7,970 nucleotides of DNA from CANIZL01 sp043788645. Lineage in GTDB: Bacteria; Verrucomicrobiota; Verrucomicrobiia; Limisphaerales; UBA9464. The stretch covers positions 1 to 7,970 of the forward strand of contig JAYVTS010000412.1 in assembly GCA_043788645.1 (NCBI GenBank), written 5' to 3'. Under the pieces are notes generated by a model that saw only the letters and a list, made by a program, of their open reading frames with translations, did not search any database and was not told the DNA's origin. The position numbers and the translations under genes are program-made. Numbering within the stretch: position 1 is the first letter of the stretch; each line of letters begins with the position of its first letter. Shown here in pieces: positions 1 through 7,776 of the stretch.

Positions 1-3000
1 GGTCGCGGTCCTTTGGGTTGCGAGGCGCGGTGGAATCGGTGGCGGCCGGACGGTCAAGGTGACTGGAGAGGAGAGGACGTCGCGGGTCGAAGTTCGCAGC
101 AGCACGGAGTAGTTCTCCGCATCTTCGGGACGCACCGCTGAGATCACGAAGAGGGCATTCGTGCCGACGAGGATTGGTTGAAGCCCTTTGAACCACAGAT
201 AGGTGACCGGTTCATTGCCGATCCCCTCCGCCTGAAAGATCGCATTTTCCCCGGCTCGCACAGTGACCGGAACCGGCAATTTGGTGAAGTGAGGCGCGGG
301 TGCTTCGCCGGACCAACCCGCGTTTGCGCCATCGGGTGTGAGGCGACGGAGCTGCGAAGTGGCCCGACCAAAAAGGTCGGGGAAATCACCCGCTACGATA
401 ATGGATTTATCGGGCATTTCGGCGAGGGCTCGGATGCGGGTGGCGCCGCCGATTTCTCCCAGGAAAGTTGGATCGATACCGGACAGATCGGATTTCAAAC
501 GGAGCAGTTGAACCAGGTTTTGGTCCGGTCGTAAAACGGCGAGCAAGACTCGATGGTCGGACAATTCGAGCGTCGTTTCTAACTGGAGTCCATTTTCGCC
601 CGCCCCGAGCGGCACCGGTGCGACGATGCCACCGTTGACGTTCAGTTGGATCAGTCCAGTGGTGGATCCGTCGCCGCCATCGTATTCGCCGCCGACTAAT
701 TGCCGGCCGTCTCGAAGCACCAACCACAGGGTAGGCGAATAGAGGAACCGCTGATCGATTTTGTAAGTGCTATCAACGGCACCGCTGGAGAGCAGGCGCA
801 CGAATCCGCTGCTGTCCACGCCAGCGAAAGTGAAAAAGGGGCCGGTTATCAAAATCTTACCGCCGGGAAGGGGATTGACGCTTTCGATAGAGCCAAAACT
901 TGGGCCGTCTCCGACGTCAAACGAGGTGTCGAGTACACCGGTATCGCGCAGTCGAGCTAACCCATTCTGTGGCTGATCGTCTACGGTACTGAGGGTATCG
1001 CCAAAAACCAGCAGGCGGCCATCGGTTTGGGCGACGACACTGACCGATGTGTCGGTGAGCACCGGGTGGAAGGCGGAGATGAGTATCCCGCTCGAGTTGA
1101 TTCGAACCAGGGAGCGGTCGTTTTCGACGCCCGCGTGAGTCGGAAATGCGGGGTAGACCACCGAGTTATCCGAGAGAATTGCGAAACGAGCTCGATCCCA
1201 GGACGGAGCCCATTCGGGCTGAAAAGTTGGATCCAAAGTTCCGTCCCCTTTTAGCCGGGCTATCCCCTGGCGTCGCTCGCCCTGAACGGTGGTAAAGTTG
1301 CCTCGGGCCAGGACCGTTCCGTTTGCAAGCGCCGCCAATTGGTAGACGGGTCCGTCAATTCCGAAACCGGCGCGCTTGGGACTATCATTGTCGAGGAGGA
1401 GGACATCGGTTCGACTCAGCTGGACCCGTCCGCCCAAAGCGCCCACGACTTTGACGCGGAATGTGCGGTCCGGCTCGGCTCTCGAGTTGTCGAAAATGGG
1501 TAGTTCGAGCTGTGCCTCGGTTATACGGGGCCACAGAAAAACGTGGAGCGGGCCCGAGTACGCAAGATCACCCTGGGCGGTGCCCGGTTGTACGTCAAAA
1601 TCGACCAGTCGGCCGGTCGAGCTATCGCCATAGCTGCGGAGATTGAAAGTGAGCAATCCGACGCTCTCATGCACCGCTAACGAATCTGGGAACTCAATTC
1701 TAAATCCGCTTTGAGCATCATCAATGGTAATGACCGTTTCGGCGATATCGCCGGGAATGATCGTGGGTCCATCCAGGCGAAGGGCTAGCTCAAGGGGTGG
1801 TCCAGGGAGTAGATCCGGGAGGAAGAGGACTTGCAGGACACTTCGGCTCGCACCCGCGGCAAAGTGAACCATTTGGCTAGGAAGCTCGAAGTTGACGCCG
1901 GTTCGAGCCGAACTTGTTGCCAAAACCCGAACTGGAACTTCCAAGGTCGCGTCGAGCGGTCCGAATCGCTCGATTGGAAGCGAGAGCGATCCGGCGTCTT
2001 CGCCGATGCGATAAGCCCGTTGCTCAAAGCGCACCGTCGGTTGGTCCGCCGGTAACAAAGTTACGACGACGTTGTCGAGCGCCCAACGAGCACTCGACGA
2101 GGGAGCGAAACCGCTCGCCGCGAATTGCACAGCCATTTCTGGTCCCGTGCCGGGGACAAGAAACCTTAGTCGGTAGATAACATTCCGCGGATAGCTCGCC
2201 GGGTTAGAGATCCGGATAGCTCCGTATTCGGCCAGAAAACGGGGACCCCCAAACTCGCCGGGAAAGTTTTGCACATTGTAGAACTCGGGAGGGCTTAAGA
2301 AGTCGGGTCCTCCGAGGTTGCTAAACGTGGTTCTTAACAAACGGGGGCCATTGGGTACGCCGACTTCGAAGACGTCTGGCCCGTCGCCATCAAACTGGGT
2401 GAGTCCAGCCCAGGGACCAATGACGACGAGGTCCACCGTGACCAGAGCGGGTCGAGCGTCGGACGGTCGGGCGAGCCGCAGCGTCACCGGCTGCGCGGAA
2501 AAATTTCCCAGCTGAAGCCCGTCGGCGGCTGAACGGAGGTCGTGCTCACTCCATTCCGGACCGACCGATGCGCTATTAAAATCATTGGCATAAAACGATT
2601 CGCCGACAATCCGAACCACGACTGGCCCGCTGGTTCCCGCTCCGAACGGATTGCGGGCGACGAGATCATAGGTCCCGGATTGAGTCGCGGTAGCCGCCCG
2701 GAGGGTGAGCACCGCCTGCGTCGCTCCGTTGATCGGAATGCCTTCGTGGCGCCATTGAAACGTGAACGGACCATCGACTGCGGCAGAACCCTCAAGCGTG
2801 AATGTTTCGCCGGCGTAGCGGGTTTGGTCGGATGACACACTCACGCTGGGCGAGTTTTGGCCGTCGGGTTTTACGACAATTTTAGGCAGTCCTTCCGCTT
2901 TGAGTAGAAAGTAGTCGAATTCAGTGGTATTATCGCCAAAATAATATTCGGGTCCGACAAGTCCGGCCAGACCACCGGTTGGCGTCCGGCTGTGGCCGAG

Positions 3001-4008
3001 AGTTGGATCCCAATAATTCCACAGGATGCCGGTCACTGGCTCCGGGGTGGATCCATCAGCGAGCCAGATGTGTGCCTCAGTGTCTACGGCTGCGGGTAGA
3101 TCGCTCGGCTGATGTCGGAGCCGCAACCAAAACCAATTTGTCCGAGTGGTGCCCGCGAGAGTCGGTACCGTTGGAGGGAGTGTGGCTCCGCTGAAGTGGG
3201 TTTGGATTTGGGCGGTGGGCGGACTGGAATTTCCTCCGAGCACCCACTCTTGGCCGTGCAAGAAAGTGGCGGCTGGACTTTCTGGGAACGTAAGGCCCAC
3301 GGCTGCGCCCCCGATCACAGGTCCGGTCAAATCTGCTTTGGTCGCCCGGAGCCTAATCAAGACTTCTTGGTTGGTGGCGTCGTACAAAAGCCCCGTTACC
3401 ACGAGCCAGCTGGGACCGGTAGTCAACGTTCCGCCGAGGGCACGCAACACTCCATTCGTCGGTAGGTACCGATCTTGGGCCGGGTTGCCGGGAAAGTCCT
3501 GCTCGGGATATTGATGCCAAACCGGGTTCCGCACCGGCGCGGTGAAATCATCCTGAAACCCATTTACGGTCGTGCCGGCGTCGCGTGGACGGGCCGGATT
3601 CCGGTCGATGGTCGTGCGATTACCTACGGTTACCACGGTGCCAAAAGCATTTTTTAGGTTGCTGATGGTGACATCGACGGGGGTCCCCGTGTGATGGACG
3701 AGAACCATTTCCGAGTGCACCGGGTGACGCGTTACGGACGTCACCTTCGCGCTGGCCGGACTGAGCGTGTAGTTGGCCGCGGTCGTGGCGACGGCGGTGA
3801 CTGGTACGGCTTCGGAGAATTGGACGATAAATTGATTGGTCGAACCAAACTCCCGAGCCTCCAGGACGGTGAAAGGCGGGTTTGCAGCGTAAATTGTTCC
3901 GAAAATGCCGATCAACCCGGCGATGACGCGGGCCCATTCGATCCACAGTTTCTGGAGGTGAATCCGTCGAGACACTTGGGCCAGTGGTTGACGGGCTAGG
4001 AAACGCAT
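1..4008 (-). CDS. Large secreted modular protein (Ig-like, Calx-beta and delta-60-type repeats), N-terminal part, 3' end outside window
   Basis: The frame is open for 1336 codons from the ATG at 4008 to base 1, with no stop. Residues 1-42 look like a long signal peptide: a basic stretch, a hydrophobic core around WARVIAGLIGIFGTIYAA, and a likely cut after YAA. Residues 43-130 resemble an SbsA/Big-type Ig-like domain. Residues 150-375 look like a lectin/LamG-like beta region. Residues 378-468 are an Ig-like domain (FQWRHEG, then SGTYDLVARN). Residues 470-652 are a second LamG/anchor-like region ending ARWALDNVVVTLLP. Residues 657-765 are a Calx-beta domain, and 768-875 a weaker second one ending LLLDND. 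Residues 885-1230 carry delta-60-type repeats (ARLKGDGTLDPTF, ARLRDTGVLDTSF). Residues 1240-1320 are another Ig-like domain. I saw no cysteine. The role is probably cell-surface or extracellular adhesion or binding; no catalytic motif was seen. No clear Shine-Dalgarno precedes the ATG. In-frame ATGs at 4137 and 4248 would displace the signal peptide and lie antisense to a coding remnant, so 4008 is preferred. Confidence 0.88.
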   Translation of the reverse strand, partial: MRFLARQPLAQVSRRIHLQKLWIEWARVIAGLIGIFGTIYAANPPFTVLEAREFGSTNQFIVQFSEAVPVTAVATTAANYTLSPASAKVTSVTRHPVHSEMVLVHHTGTPVDVTISNLKNAFGTVVTVGNRTTIDRNPARPRDAGTTVNGFQDDFTAPVRNPVWHQYPEQDFPGNPAQDRYLPTNGVLRALGGTLTTGPSWLVVTGLLYDATNQEVLIRLRATKADLTGPVIGGAAVGLTFPESPAATFLHGQEWVLGGNSSPPTAQIQTHFSGATLPPTVPTLAGTTRTNWFWLRLRHQPSDLPAAVDTEAHIWLADGSTPEPVTGILWNYWDPTLGHSRTPTGGLAGLVGPEYYFGDNTTEFDYFLLKAEGLPKIVVKPDGQNSPSVSVSSDQTRYAGETFTLEGSAAVDGPFTFQWRHEGIPINGATQAVLTLRAATATQSGTYDLVARNPFGAGTSGPVVVRIVGESFYANDFNSASVGPEWSEHDLRSAADGLQLGNFSAQPVTLRLARPSDARPALVTVDLVVIGPWAGLTQFDGDGPDVFEVGVPNGPRLLRTTFSNLGGPDFLSPPEFYNVQNFPGEFGGPRFLAEYGAIRISNPASYPRNVIYRLRFLVPGTGPEMAVQFAASGFAPSSSARWALDNVVVTLLPADQPTVRFEQRAYRIGEDAGSLSLPIERFGPLDATLEVPVRVLATSSARTGVNFELPSQMVHFAAGASRSVLQVLFLPDLLPGPPLELALRLDGPTIIPGDIAETVITIDDAQSGFRIEFPDSLAVHESVGLLTFNLRSYGDSSTGRLVDFDVQPGTAQGDLAYSGPLHVFLWPRITEAQLELPIFDNSRAEPDRTFRVKVVGALGGRVQLSRTDVLLLDNDSPKRAGFGIDGPVYQLAALANGTVLARGNFTTVQGERRQGIARLKGDGTLDPTFQPEWAPSWDRARFAILSDNSVVYPAFPTHAGVENDRSLVRINSSGILISAFHPVLTDTSVSVVAQTDGRLLVFGDTLSTVDDQPQNGLARLRDTGVLDTSFDVGDGPSFGSIESVNPLPGGKILITGPFFTFAGVDSSGFVRLLSSGAVDSTYKIDQRFLYSPTLWLVLRDGRQLVGGEYDGGDGSTTGLIQLNVNGGIVAPVPLGAGENGLQLETTLELSDHRVLLAVLRPDQNLVQLLRLKSDLSGIDPTFLGEIGGATRIRALAEMPDKSIIVAGDFPDLFGRATSQLRRLTPDGANAGWSGEAPAPHFTKLPVPVTVRAGENAIFQAEGIGNEPVTYLWFKGLQPILVGTNALFVISAVRPEDAENYSVLLRTSTRDVLSSPVTLTVRPPPIPPRLATQRTAT

Positions 4009-4099
4009 GTGGAGTAGGTTGAGGGAAATTCGGGCACGGTGGCAATCAAAAGACTGACTGGTGGCCTCAGCGCCTCGGGCCAGAGTTCGGCCGACTTGA

Positions 4100-4303
4100 G
4101 CATCACCAAGGCGGGCAATCGGCCTCGGCTTCCTCATCTCTTGGGCTCCGAACGCTTTGGTCGTGGTCGAAGCCAGCCCAGCCCTCGCCACGCCCGTCTG
4201 GGCTCCCGTGGGCACCAACACCCTCACCGCCGGGACCTCCCAGTTCATCGATCCGCTGTGGACGAATCACCCAGCCCGCCTCTACCGCCTCGTCACGCCG
4301 TGA
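4100..4303 (+). pseudogene. Remnant of the C-terminal module of an exported Verrucomicrobiota-type protein
   Basis: Read on the plus strand, the 67 codons before the TGA at 4301-4303 include GLGFLISWAPNALVVVEAS, then PVWAPVGTNTLTAGTSQF, and end WTNHPARLYRLVTP. I recognise this as the conserved C-terminal tail (FGFTI...VVVEAS...PVW.PV.TNTLT.G.S.F.DP.WTN.P.R.YRL) seen at the ends of many large exported verrucomicrobial proteins, such as leucine-rich-repeat or Ig-like ones. The frame is closed at its 5' side by TGA at 4097-4099 and there is no upstream body, so only the tail is left. Bases 4059-4091 in another frame read WWPQRLGPEFG, which may be the shifted start of the same module; this is weak. 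It lies head-to-head with the large minus-strand gene. The match rests on memory of the family, not on an alignment. Confidence 0.62.
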
Positions 4304-4506
4304 GCCGCGTTTTCGAGGCCGGACACCGCCCCGCCACCGAGGCCTCGCGCCGCAGACCGTCGGCGTCGTCCAGCAATTTCCGCGGAGCGTCCAGAACCAA
4401 ATTCCTATCAGTAATCCCCGGTGAGAAAAATAGGGCTCAGAATTTCCGGCCGACGGTTTCAACTTCGCCACCGGGAGTCGGGGCGTCCGCCGTGTTCCTG
4501 ATTCCC

Positions 4507-4522
4507 CGGGCGGCGGCGCCCG
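4507..4522 (-). terminator. GC-only hairpin directly after the sigma-fusion stop codon
   Basis: CGGGCG and CGCCCG form a 6-bp stem with a 4-base loop, immediately after the minus-strand stop codon at 4525-4523. No T-run follows on the minus strand, so this is not a textbook intrinsic terminator. It could be a weak terminator, a 3'-end stabiliser, or chance in GC-rich DNA. Confidence 0.28.
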
Positions 4523-7500
4523 TCATTTCTGTTGGACCGCGGTCACTGGGATCAGGCCAAGGTCCAACGGATTGTCGGCGGCCGTAACTTGTAGTGGCAC
4601 GTTGACTACTCCCAGCAATGGACCCTGCGAAAGGCCGGCAGTGTAATCCGGCGCGCCGAGATCGGCGGGAGCGAAGACCTGAAGGAACATCAAGTAATGG
4701 CCTGCCGGCACATCGTCGACTCGGAAGGCGCCATCCGCGCGCATTTCCAGATAGTATCGGCGCCGGGAATTGTGCCACCGGGTGTGGTCCCGGAGATATC
4801 TCGCGGAGAGAATTTCGCCTGGCCCGGCAGTTGGGGCGGGTGGCTCGGGAGACGTTTCGACAATTTCCTCCAGCCTGGGCAGCATCCCCGCCCAACTGAA
4901 TTCCTTCCCCGTGTCGAACATGGCCAGTCGCCCCGTAATTGTCCTGCCTTCACCTCCCAGACGCACATGAACCGTCTCGCCCGGACCCACCGACACGGCG
5001 CGTCCGTGGCTGAAACCGATCTCACCCTCGGCGCCGGGATGCGGATTGATCAATCGCTGAACCATATGCCGCCCAGGGGGGACGCGCTGGAGGCGGAAGT
5101 GACCGGTTTCATCGGTTTTTCCGTTGATATCGAAGGGAATTTGAACGCTGGCGTCCGGCGCGACACCAAAGCCGGCATTAATGGTTTCGCCTGGTCGTGC
5201 CTGGCCGCCGAGCTGGCACGTTCCTTCGATTTCCCCCCAGGCTTGGAGGCGCACGAGCACGTTGGTCACGGATTCGGCAGGCAAAACGGCGCACCCTGTT
5301 TCATGGATGAAGAGGACCGATTCCATTTTGGGCATGGAATCGAGCCTGAAGCCACCGCGGGCGTCGCTCCGCGTCTGATTCGCCGCCGCGCCCAAATTCA
5401 CCATGCCGGCGGGCGGTTGAAAACGAACGGAATATCCCAACCCGATCAACCCCACCGCTGCCAATGCAGCCGGCTGGCCGTCGGGTTGCAGAATTCTTCC
5501 CCGCAGTGCCAGGCCGCGTTCCAAGCGGAATTCAAAACTGGCAAATCCGTCGGCTGTTGATCGGGCGCCGGACCCGGCCGGTTCATAACCCTCGGCATTG
5601 ACCGTAAGAAAAATCTGCGGCTCCAGGAAGGCCTGCAAATCCCAATCAAAGGCGCCGTCGTGGCCGAAGCCGACCAAATTTTGAAAACCGCCCTGACCAC
5701 GGAGCACCTTGAATTGCGATATGGGCAGGCCCGTTGCCGCATCGGCAACTTTGCCTTCGATGCGGAATTCCTGCGCCATCGGGTCGGCAGGGGAACCTTC
5801 CAGAGGATTTGCGCGGGGTTTCAATTCAAGGTTGATTCGCTCCATATCGTTCGAAACGGCGAATGTCTGGGTCATTCGATCATACCCCGGCGCCATGGCT
5901 TCGATTCGCAGCGGCCCGCGACGAAACGGCCCCAGCACAAACTCGCCCTGGTCATTCGCGTTGGTGCTTTGGTAACGCTGGATCGAATCGAGGCTTTCCG
6001 CCAAGTACGCTTGAGCCACGGGTCGGCCGCCCTCAGCTGTCACGCGGCCAAGGACGCGCACGCCATCCTCGAGGATCACAACCTGGTTGGAATCCATCGC
6101 CGTGAGGCTGGTCGCGGAAAATGTACCCCAGGCATAGTGGGGATGCGCCACGGACCAGTAGATGCCACCGCCCTGCGCCGGAAGACGATCCGGCTGTTGG
6201 TCGGAAAAAAAGCGACCATCCGCATCGGTGATGGCGGCCGTCTGGCGCGGGTGATATCCGACATTTTCGCGGCTTGAAAGGTCGAGCCCGAAGCCATGCA
6301 CCGTCACTTCCGCCCCAGAAATCGGCCTCCCGCCCGCGTCTCTCACTTCGCCCCGAAGGGTTCGCCCCGCGGGCAAACGACAGGTGTGGGTCAAGAGCGG
6401 CTCGATGAATTCGTGCTCCTGCCATTGCATCACGACGGGCGCATGCCGGCGCGCGGCGATCCATACTCGCAGCATTTGGGGTCGGGCGGCCCCAATTTTG
6501 ACCACCGCGGCGCCCATCGCGTCGGTGGCCAAATCTTCGGTGCTTTCCAAACCCCTCGCGCCGTAGTACTCAGCCATGATTTGCGCCTGGTTCACCGGTT
6601 CGCCCGTCGCCTCGTCCAAAACGGTTAACGCGATCCCGCTTGGATTCAATGGCGCGCCGGATGCCGCCATCGCGGAGCGGAGCCTGGGGGTTGTCCTGGA
6701 AAAGGCTCCTGCCGCCACGTCACGGACGGTCTTGCCAATCCCTCCCGACAATCGAGCCACCCCAATCCCCAATCCCACGACCAGCACCGCGCCCGCCGCC
6801 GCGAGCGGAACCCAGGCGCGAGCAACCGCCCAAAACCAATCGCGGCCGCCGCCCTTGGCAAGCTCGATGACTGCAGCGGCAGGCGCCGCGCCGGTGCCCG
6901 CGATAGCCGCAGCGATGCCCGCGGCCAGCGCCGCCGAGACCTCGCTGGCTTCGGCCCGCGGGGGAACGGACAAAATCGCGGCCAGCGATGCTGCGGTCAC
7001 CGCAACACCCCGGCGGACAAGAATGTCCCGAAGTTTGGCAACGGCCCGGTTCACACGCTTTTTGGCAGCCTCTTCCTGGACACCCAAGGCAGTCCCGATC
7101 TCGCGCATGGGTTTGCGTTCAAAGTAGCGCAGAAGAACCGCGTCGCGATCCAAGGGCGGCAGCGCGGCGACGGCGGCGTCCAAGTGAGGCTCGATCCCGG
7201 CCCAGAGGTCGGCGGGTTCCGGGGTGTCGTTGGCGGTCACTATTTGGTTCATGGCAGCGGCGGCGGATTCGTGATGGTGTCGGCGGGATTCTGCGCGGAT
7301 GGCCCGGGCGGCGAGAAAGCGGGTCGTGCGGAACAGCCAGCTTGTCAGGATGATTCCGGCGCCAAAGCCCCCGGCCTTTTGAGACAAAAGGAGAAAGACT
7401 CCCTGGGTGACCTCCTCGGCCAAATCCGGCCGGTTCGTCTGACGCCGCGCGCAGGCATGCACAAAGTCCACATGGCGCTGCACAATCTGCGCAAAGGCGG

Positions 7501-7549
7501 TCTCTGACCGCTTTCCCGCCCACTCCTGCAACAATTCCCAATCATTCAT
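4523..7549 (-). CDS. ECF-type sigma factor fused through a membrane segment to carboxypeptidase-regulatory-like domains
   Basis: The protein has 1008 residues. Residues 8-95 match sigma region 2 (DLAEEVTQGVFLLLSQKAG, then SWLFRTTRFLAARAIRAESR). Residues 123-180 match region 4, with the helix-turn-helix in PMREIGTALGVQEEAAKKRV. An Ala-rich linker (182-230) leads to one hydrophobic segment at about 245-267 (WVPLAAAGAVLVVGLGIGVA). The remaining ~700 residues hold about six to seven beta-sandwich repeats of the carboxypeptidase-regulatory type, starting near 306, 398, 499, 596, 682, 773 and 870 (LRGEVRDAGGRPISGAEVTV; ALRGRILQPDGQPAA). Late segments include ADGAFRVDDVPAGHY. No zinc-carboxypeptidase catalytic domain is present. 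The start is fixed: an in-frame TGA lies two codons upstream, and GGAAAGG lies 10 bases upstream. Typical ECF factors have about 180-200 residues, so some 800 are extension. The predicted topology is sigma domain in the cytoplasm and repeats outside. It may act as a self-contained membrane-tethered regulator; its targets are unknown. Confidence 0.92.
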   Translation of the reverse strand: MNDWELLQEWAGKRSETAFAQIVQRHVDFVHACARRQTNRPDLAEEVTQGVFLLLSQKAGGFGAGIILTSWLFRTTRFLAARAIRAESRRHHHESAAAAMNQIVTANDTPEPADLWAGIEPHLDAAVAALPPLDRDAVLLRYFERKPMREIGTALGVQEEAAKKRVNRAVAKLRDILVRRGVAVTAASLAAILSVPPRAEASEVSAALAAGIAAAIAGTGAAPAAAVIELAKGGGRDWFWAVARAWVPLAAAGAVLVVGLGIGVARLSGGIGKTVRDVAAGAFSRTTPRLRSAMAASGAPLNPSGIALTVLDEATGEPVNQAQIMAEYYGARGLESTEDLATDAMGAAVVKIGAARPQMLRVWIAARRHAPVVMQWQEHEFIEPLLTHTCRLPAGRTLRGEVRDAGGRPISGAEVTVHGFGLDLSSRENVGYHPRQTAAITDADGRFFSDQQPDRLPAQGGGIYWSVAHPHYAWGTFSATSLTAMDSNQVVILEDGVRVLGRVTAEGGRPVAQAYLAESLDSIQRYQSTNANDQGEFVLGPFRRGPLRIEAMAPGYDRMTQTFAVSNDMERINLELKPRANPLEGSPADPMAQEFRIEGKVADAATGLPISQFKVLRGQGGFQNLVGFGHDGAFDWDLQAFLEPQIFLTVNAEGYEPAGSGARSTADGFASFEFRLERGLALRGRILQPDGQPAALAAVGLIGLGYSVRFQPPAGMVNLGAAANQTRSDARGGFRLDSMPKMESVLFIHETGCAVLPAESVTNVLVRLQAWGEIEGTCQLGGQARPGETINAGFGVAPDASVQIPFDINGKTDETGHFRLQRVPPGRHMVQRLINPHPGAEGEIGFSHGRAVSVGPGETVHVRLGGEGRTITGRLAMFDTGKEFSWAGMLPRLEEIVETSPEPPAPTAGPGEILSARYLRDHTRWHNSRRRYYLEMRADGAFRVDDVPAGHYLMFLQVFAPADLGAPDYTAGLSQGPLLGVVNVPLQVTAADNPLDLGLIPVTAVQQK

Positions 7550-7559
7550 AGTTCATCGA

Positions 7560-7566
7560 CCTTTCC
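7560..7566 (-). promoter_or_regulatory. Possible ribosome binding site of the sigma-fusion gene
   Basis: GGAAAGG on the minus strand lies 10 bases upstream of the ATG at 7549. The spacing is slightly long. Together with the in-frame TGA at 7555-7553 it supports this start. Confidence 0.4.
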
Positions 7567-7587
7567 ACCATCCAATCCCCGGCGCCC

Positions 7588-7599
7588 GTCCCGTGGGAC
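7588..7599. repeat. Short inverted repeat GTCCC-GT-GGGAC
   Basis: Five-base arms with a two-base centre lie 38 bases upstream of the sigma-fusion start codon and are followed on the plus strand by an A-run. It shares the GTCC...GGACAAAA pattern with the repeat at 7707-7724. The closely spaced arms suit an operator better than an RNA hairpin, but this is inference. Confidence 0.4.
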
Positions 7600-7624
7600 A
7601 AAAAATCGCGCCCTCATCGTTGAA

Positions 7625-7667
7625 GGAAGAGACGCTGGATGAATGTGACACCGGCGAAGCGTCTTCC
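7625..7667. repeat. Long imperfect hairpin in the leader region of the sigma-fusion gene
   Basis: GGAAG (7625-7629) pairs with CTTCC (7663-7667), and ACGCT (7632-7636) pairs with AGCGT (7658-7662). This gives ten base pairs interrupted by a two-base bulge, with a 21-base loop. If transcription of the sigma-fusion gene starts in the AT-rich region, this structure would lie in its mRNA leader. No known riboswitch fold was recognised. Confidence 0.45.
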
Positions 7668-7706
7668 AAGAACGCGCCTCCCACCCGTGGCGGAAAGAGG
7701 TGGAAC

Positions 7707-7724
7707 TTGTCCGGAAACGGACAA
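7707..7724. repeat. Perfect 7-bp hairpin with GAAA loop
   Basis: TTGTCCG and CGGACAA are perfect complements around a GAAA loop, a stable GNRA-type tetraloop if transcribed on the plus strand. It is not followed by a T-run in either direction, so it is not an ordinary terminator. It could be an operator, a leader structure, or a REP-like palindrome linked to the neighbouring transposase gene. Confidence 0.5.
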
Positions 7725-7776
7725 AACAAGGGACAGGAGGTTTGCAATAGAGAAAAAGATAATAATACACATGCTA

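Larger units (their letters stand above)
4009..4522. other. Intergenic stretch between two minus-strand genes
   Basis: These 514 bases separate the sigma-fusion gene from the large secreted-protein gene. I find no intact gene. The left part holds the plus-strand remnant described separately. The part from 4304 to 4506 shows no recognisable coding sequence, only a GC-rich stretch with a 10-base palindrome (CGAGGCCTCG near 4339) and an AT-richer patch around 4395-4447. The promoter of the large secreted-protein gene should lie somewhere in 4009-4200, but I could not pick convincing boxes. Confidence 0.6.

Noticed and set aside
3620..4045. Minus-strand 141-codon frame starting at TTG
   Set aside because: It overlaps the large secreted-protein gene in another frame, and its translation is low-complexity with no motif.
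4339..4348. Palindrome CGAGGCCTCG
   Set aside because: A single 10-base palindrome in GC-rich DNA with no second copy noticed nearby; chance is a sufficient explanation.
4399..4445. AAATTC ... GAATTT inverted six-base arms
   Set aside because: The arms are short, AT-rich and about 35 bases apart, too weak to call a structure or element.
4103..4471. Minus-strand 122-codon frame between the two large genes
   Set aside because: It is antisense to the tail remnant and has no recognisable family; the remnant explains the open reading better.
4039..4587. Plus-strand open frame of 182 codons covering the intergenic stretch
   Set aside because: It begins at GTG, is basic and Pro/Ser-rich, runs into the sigma-fusion 3' end, and lies in a different frame from the recognisable tail module at 4100-4303.
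4697..5560. Plus-strand open frame of 287 codons
   Set aside because: It lies wholly antisense to the sigma-fusion gene, whose protein shows clear domains. The plus-strand translation has no recognisable motif and looks like the typical mirror frame of GC-rich coding DNA.
5660..6277. Plus-strand open frame of 205 codons
   Set aside because: It is antisense to the carboxypeptidase-regulatory repeats and His/Arg-rich without family features; it is a shadow frame.
6576..7127. Plus-strand open frame of 183 codons rich in Ala, Pro and Ser
   Set aside because: It mirrors the Ala-rich linker, membrane segment and region 4 of the sigma fusion; the low-complexity composition explains the lack of stops.
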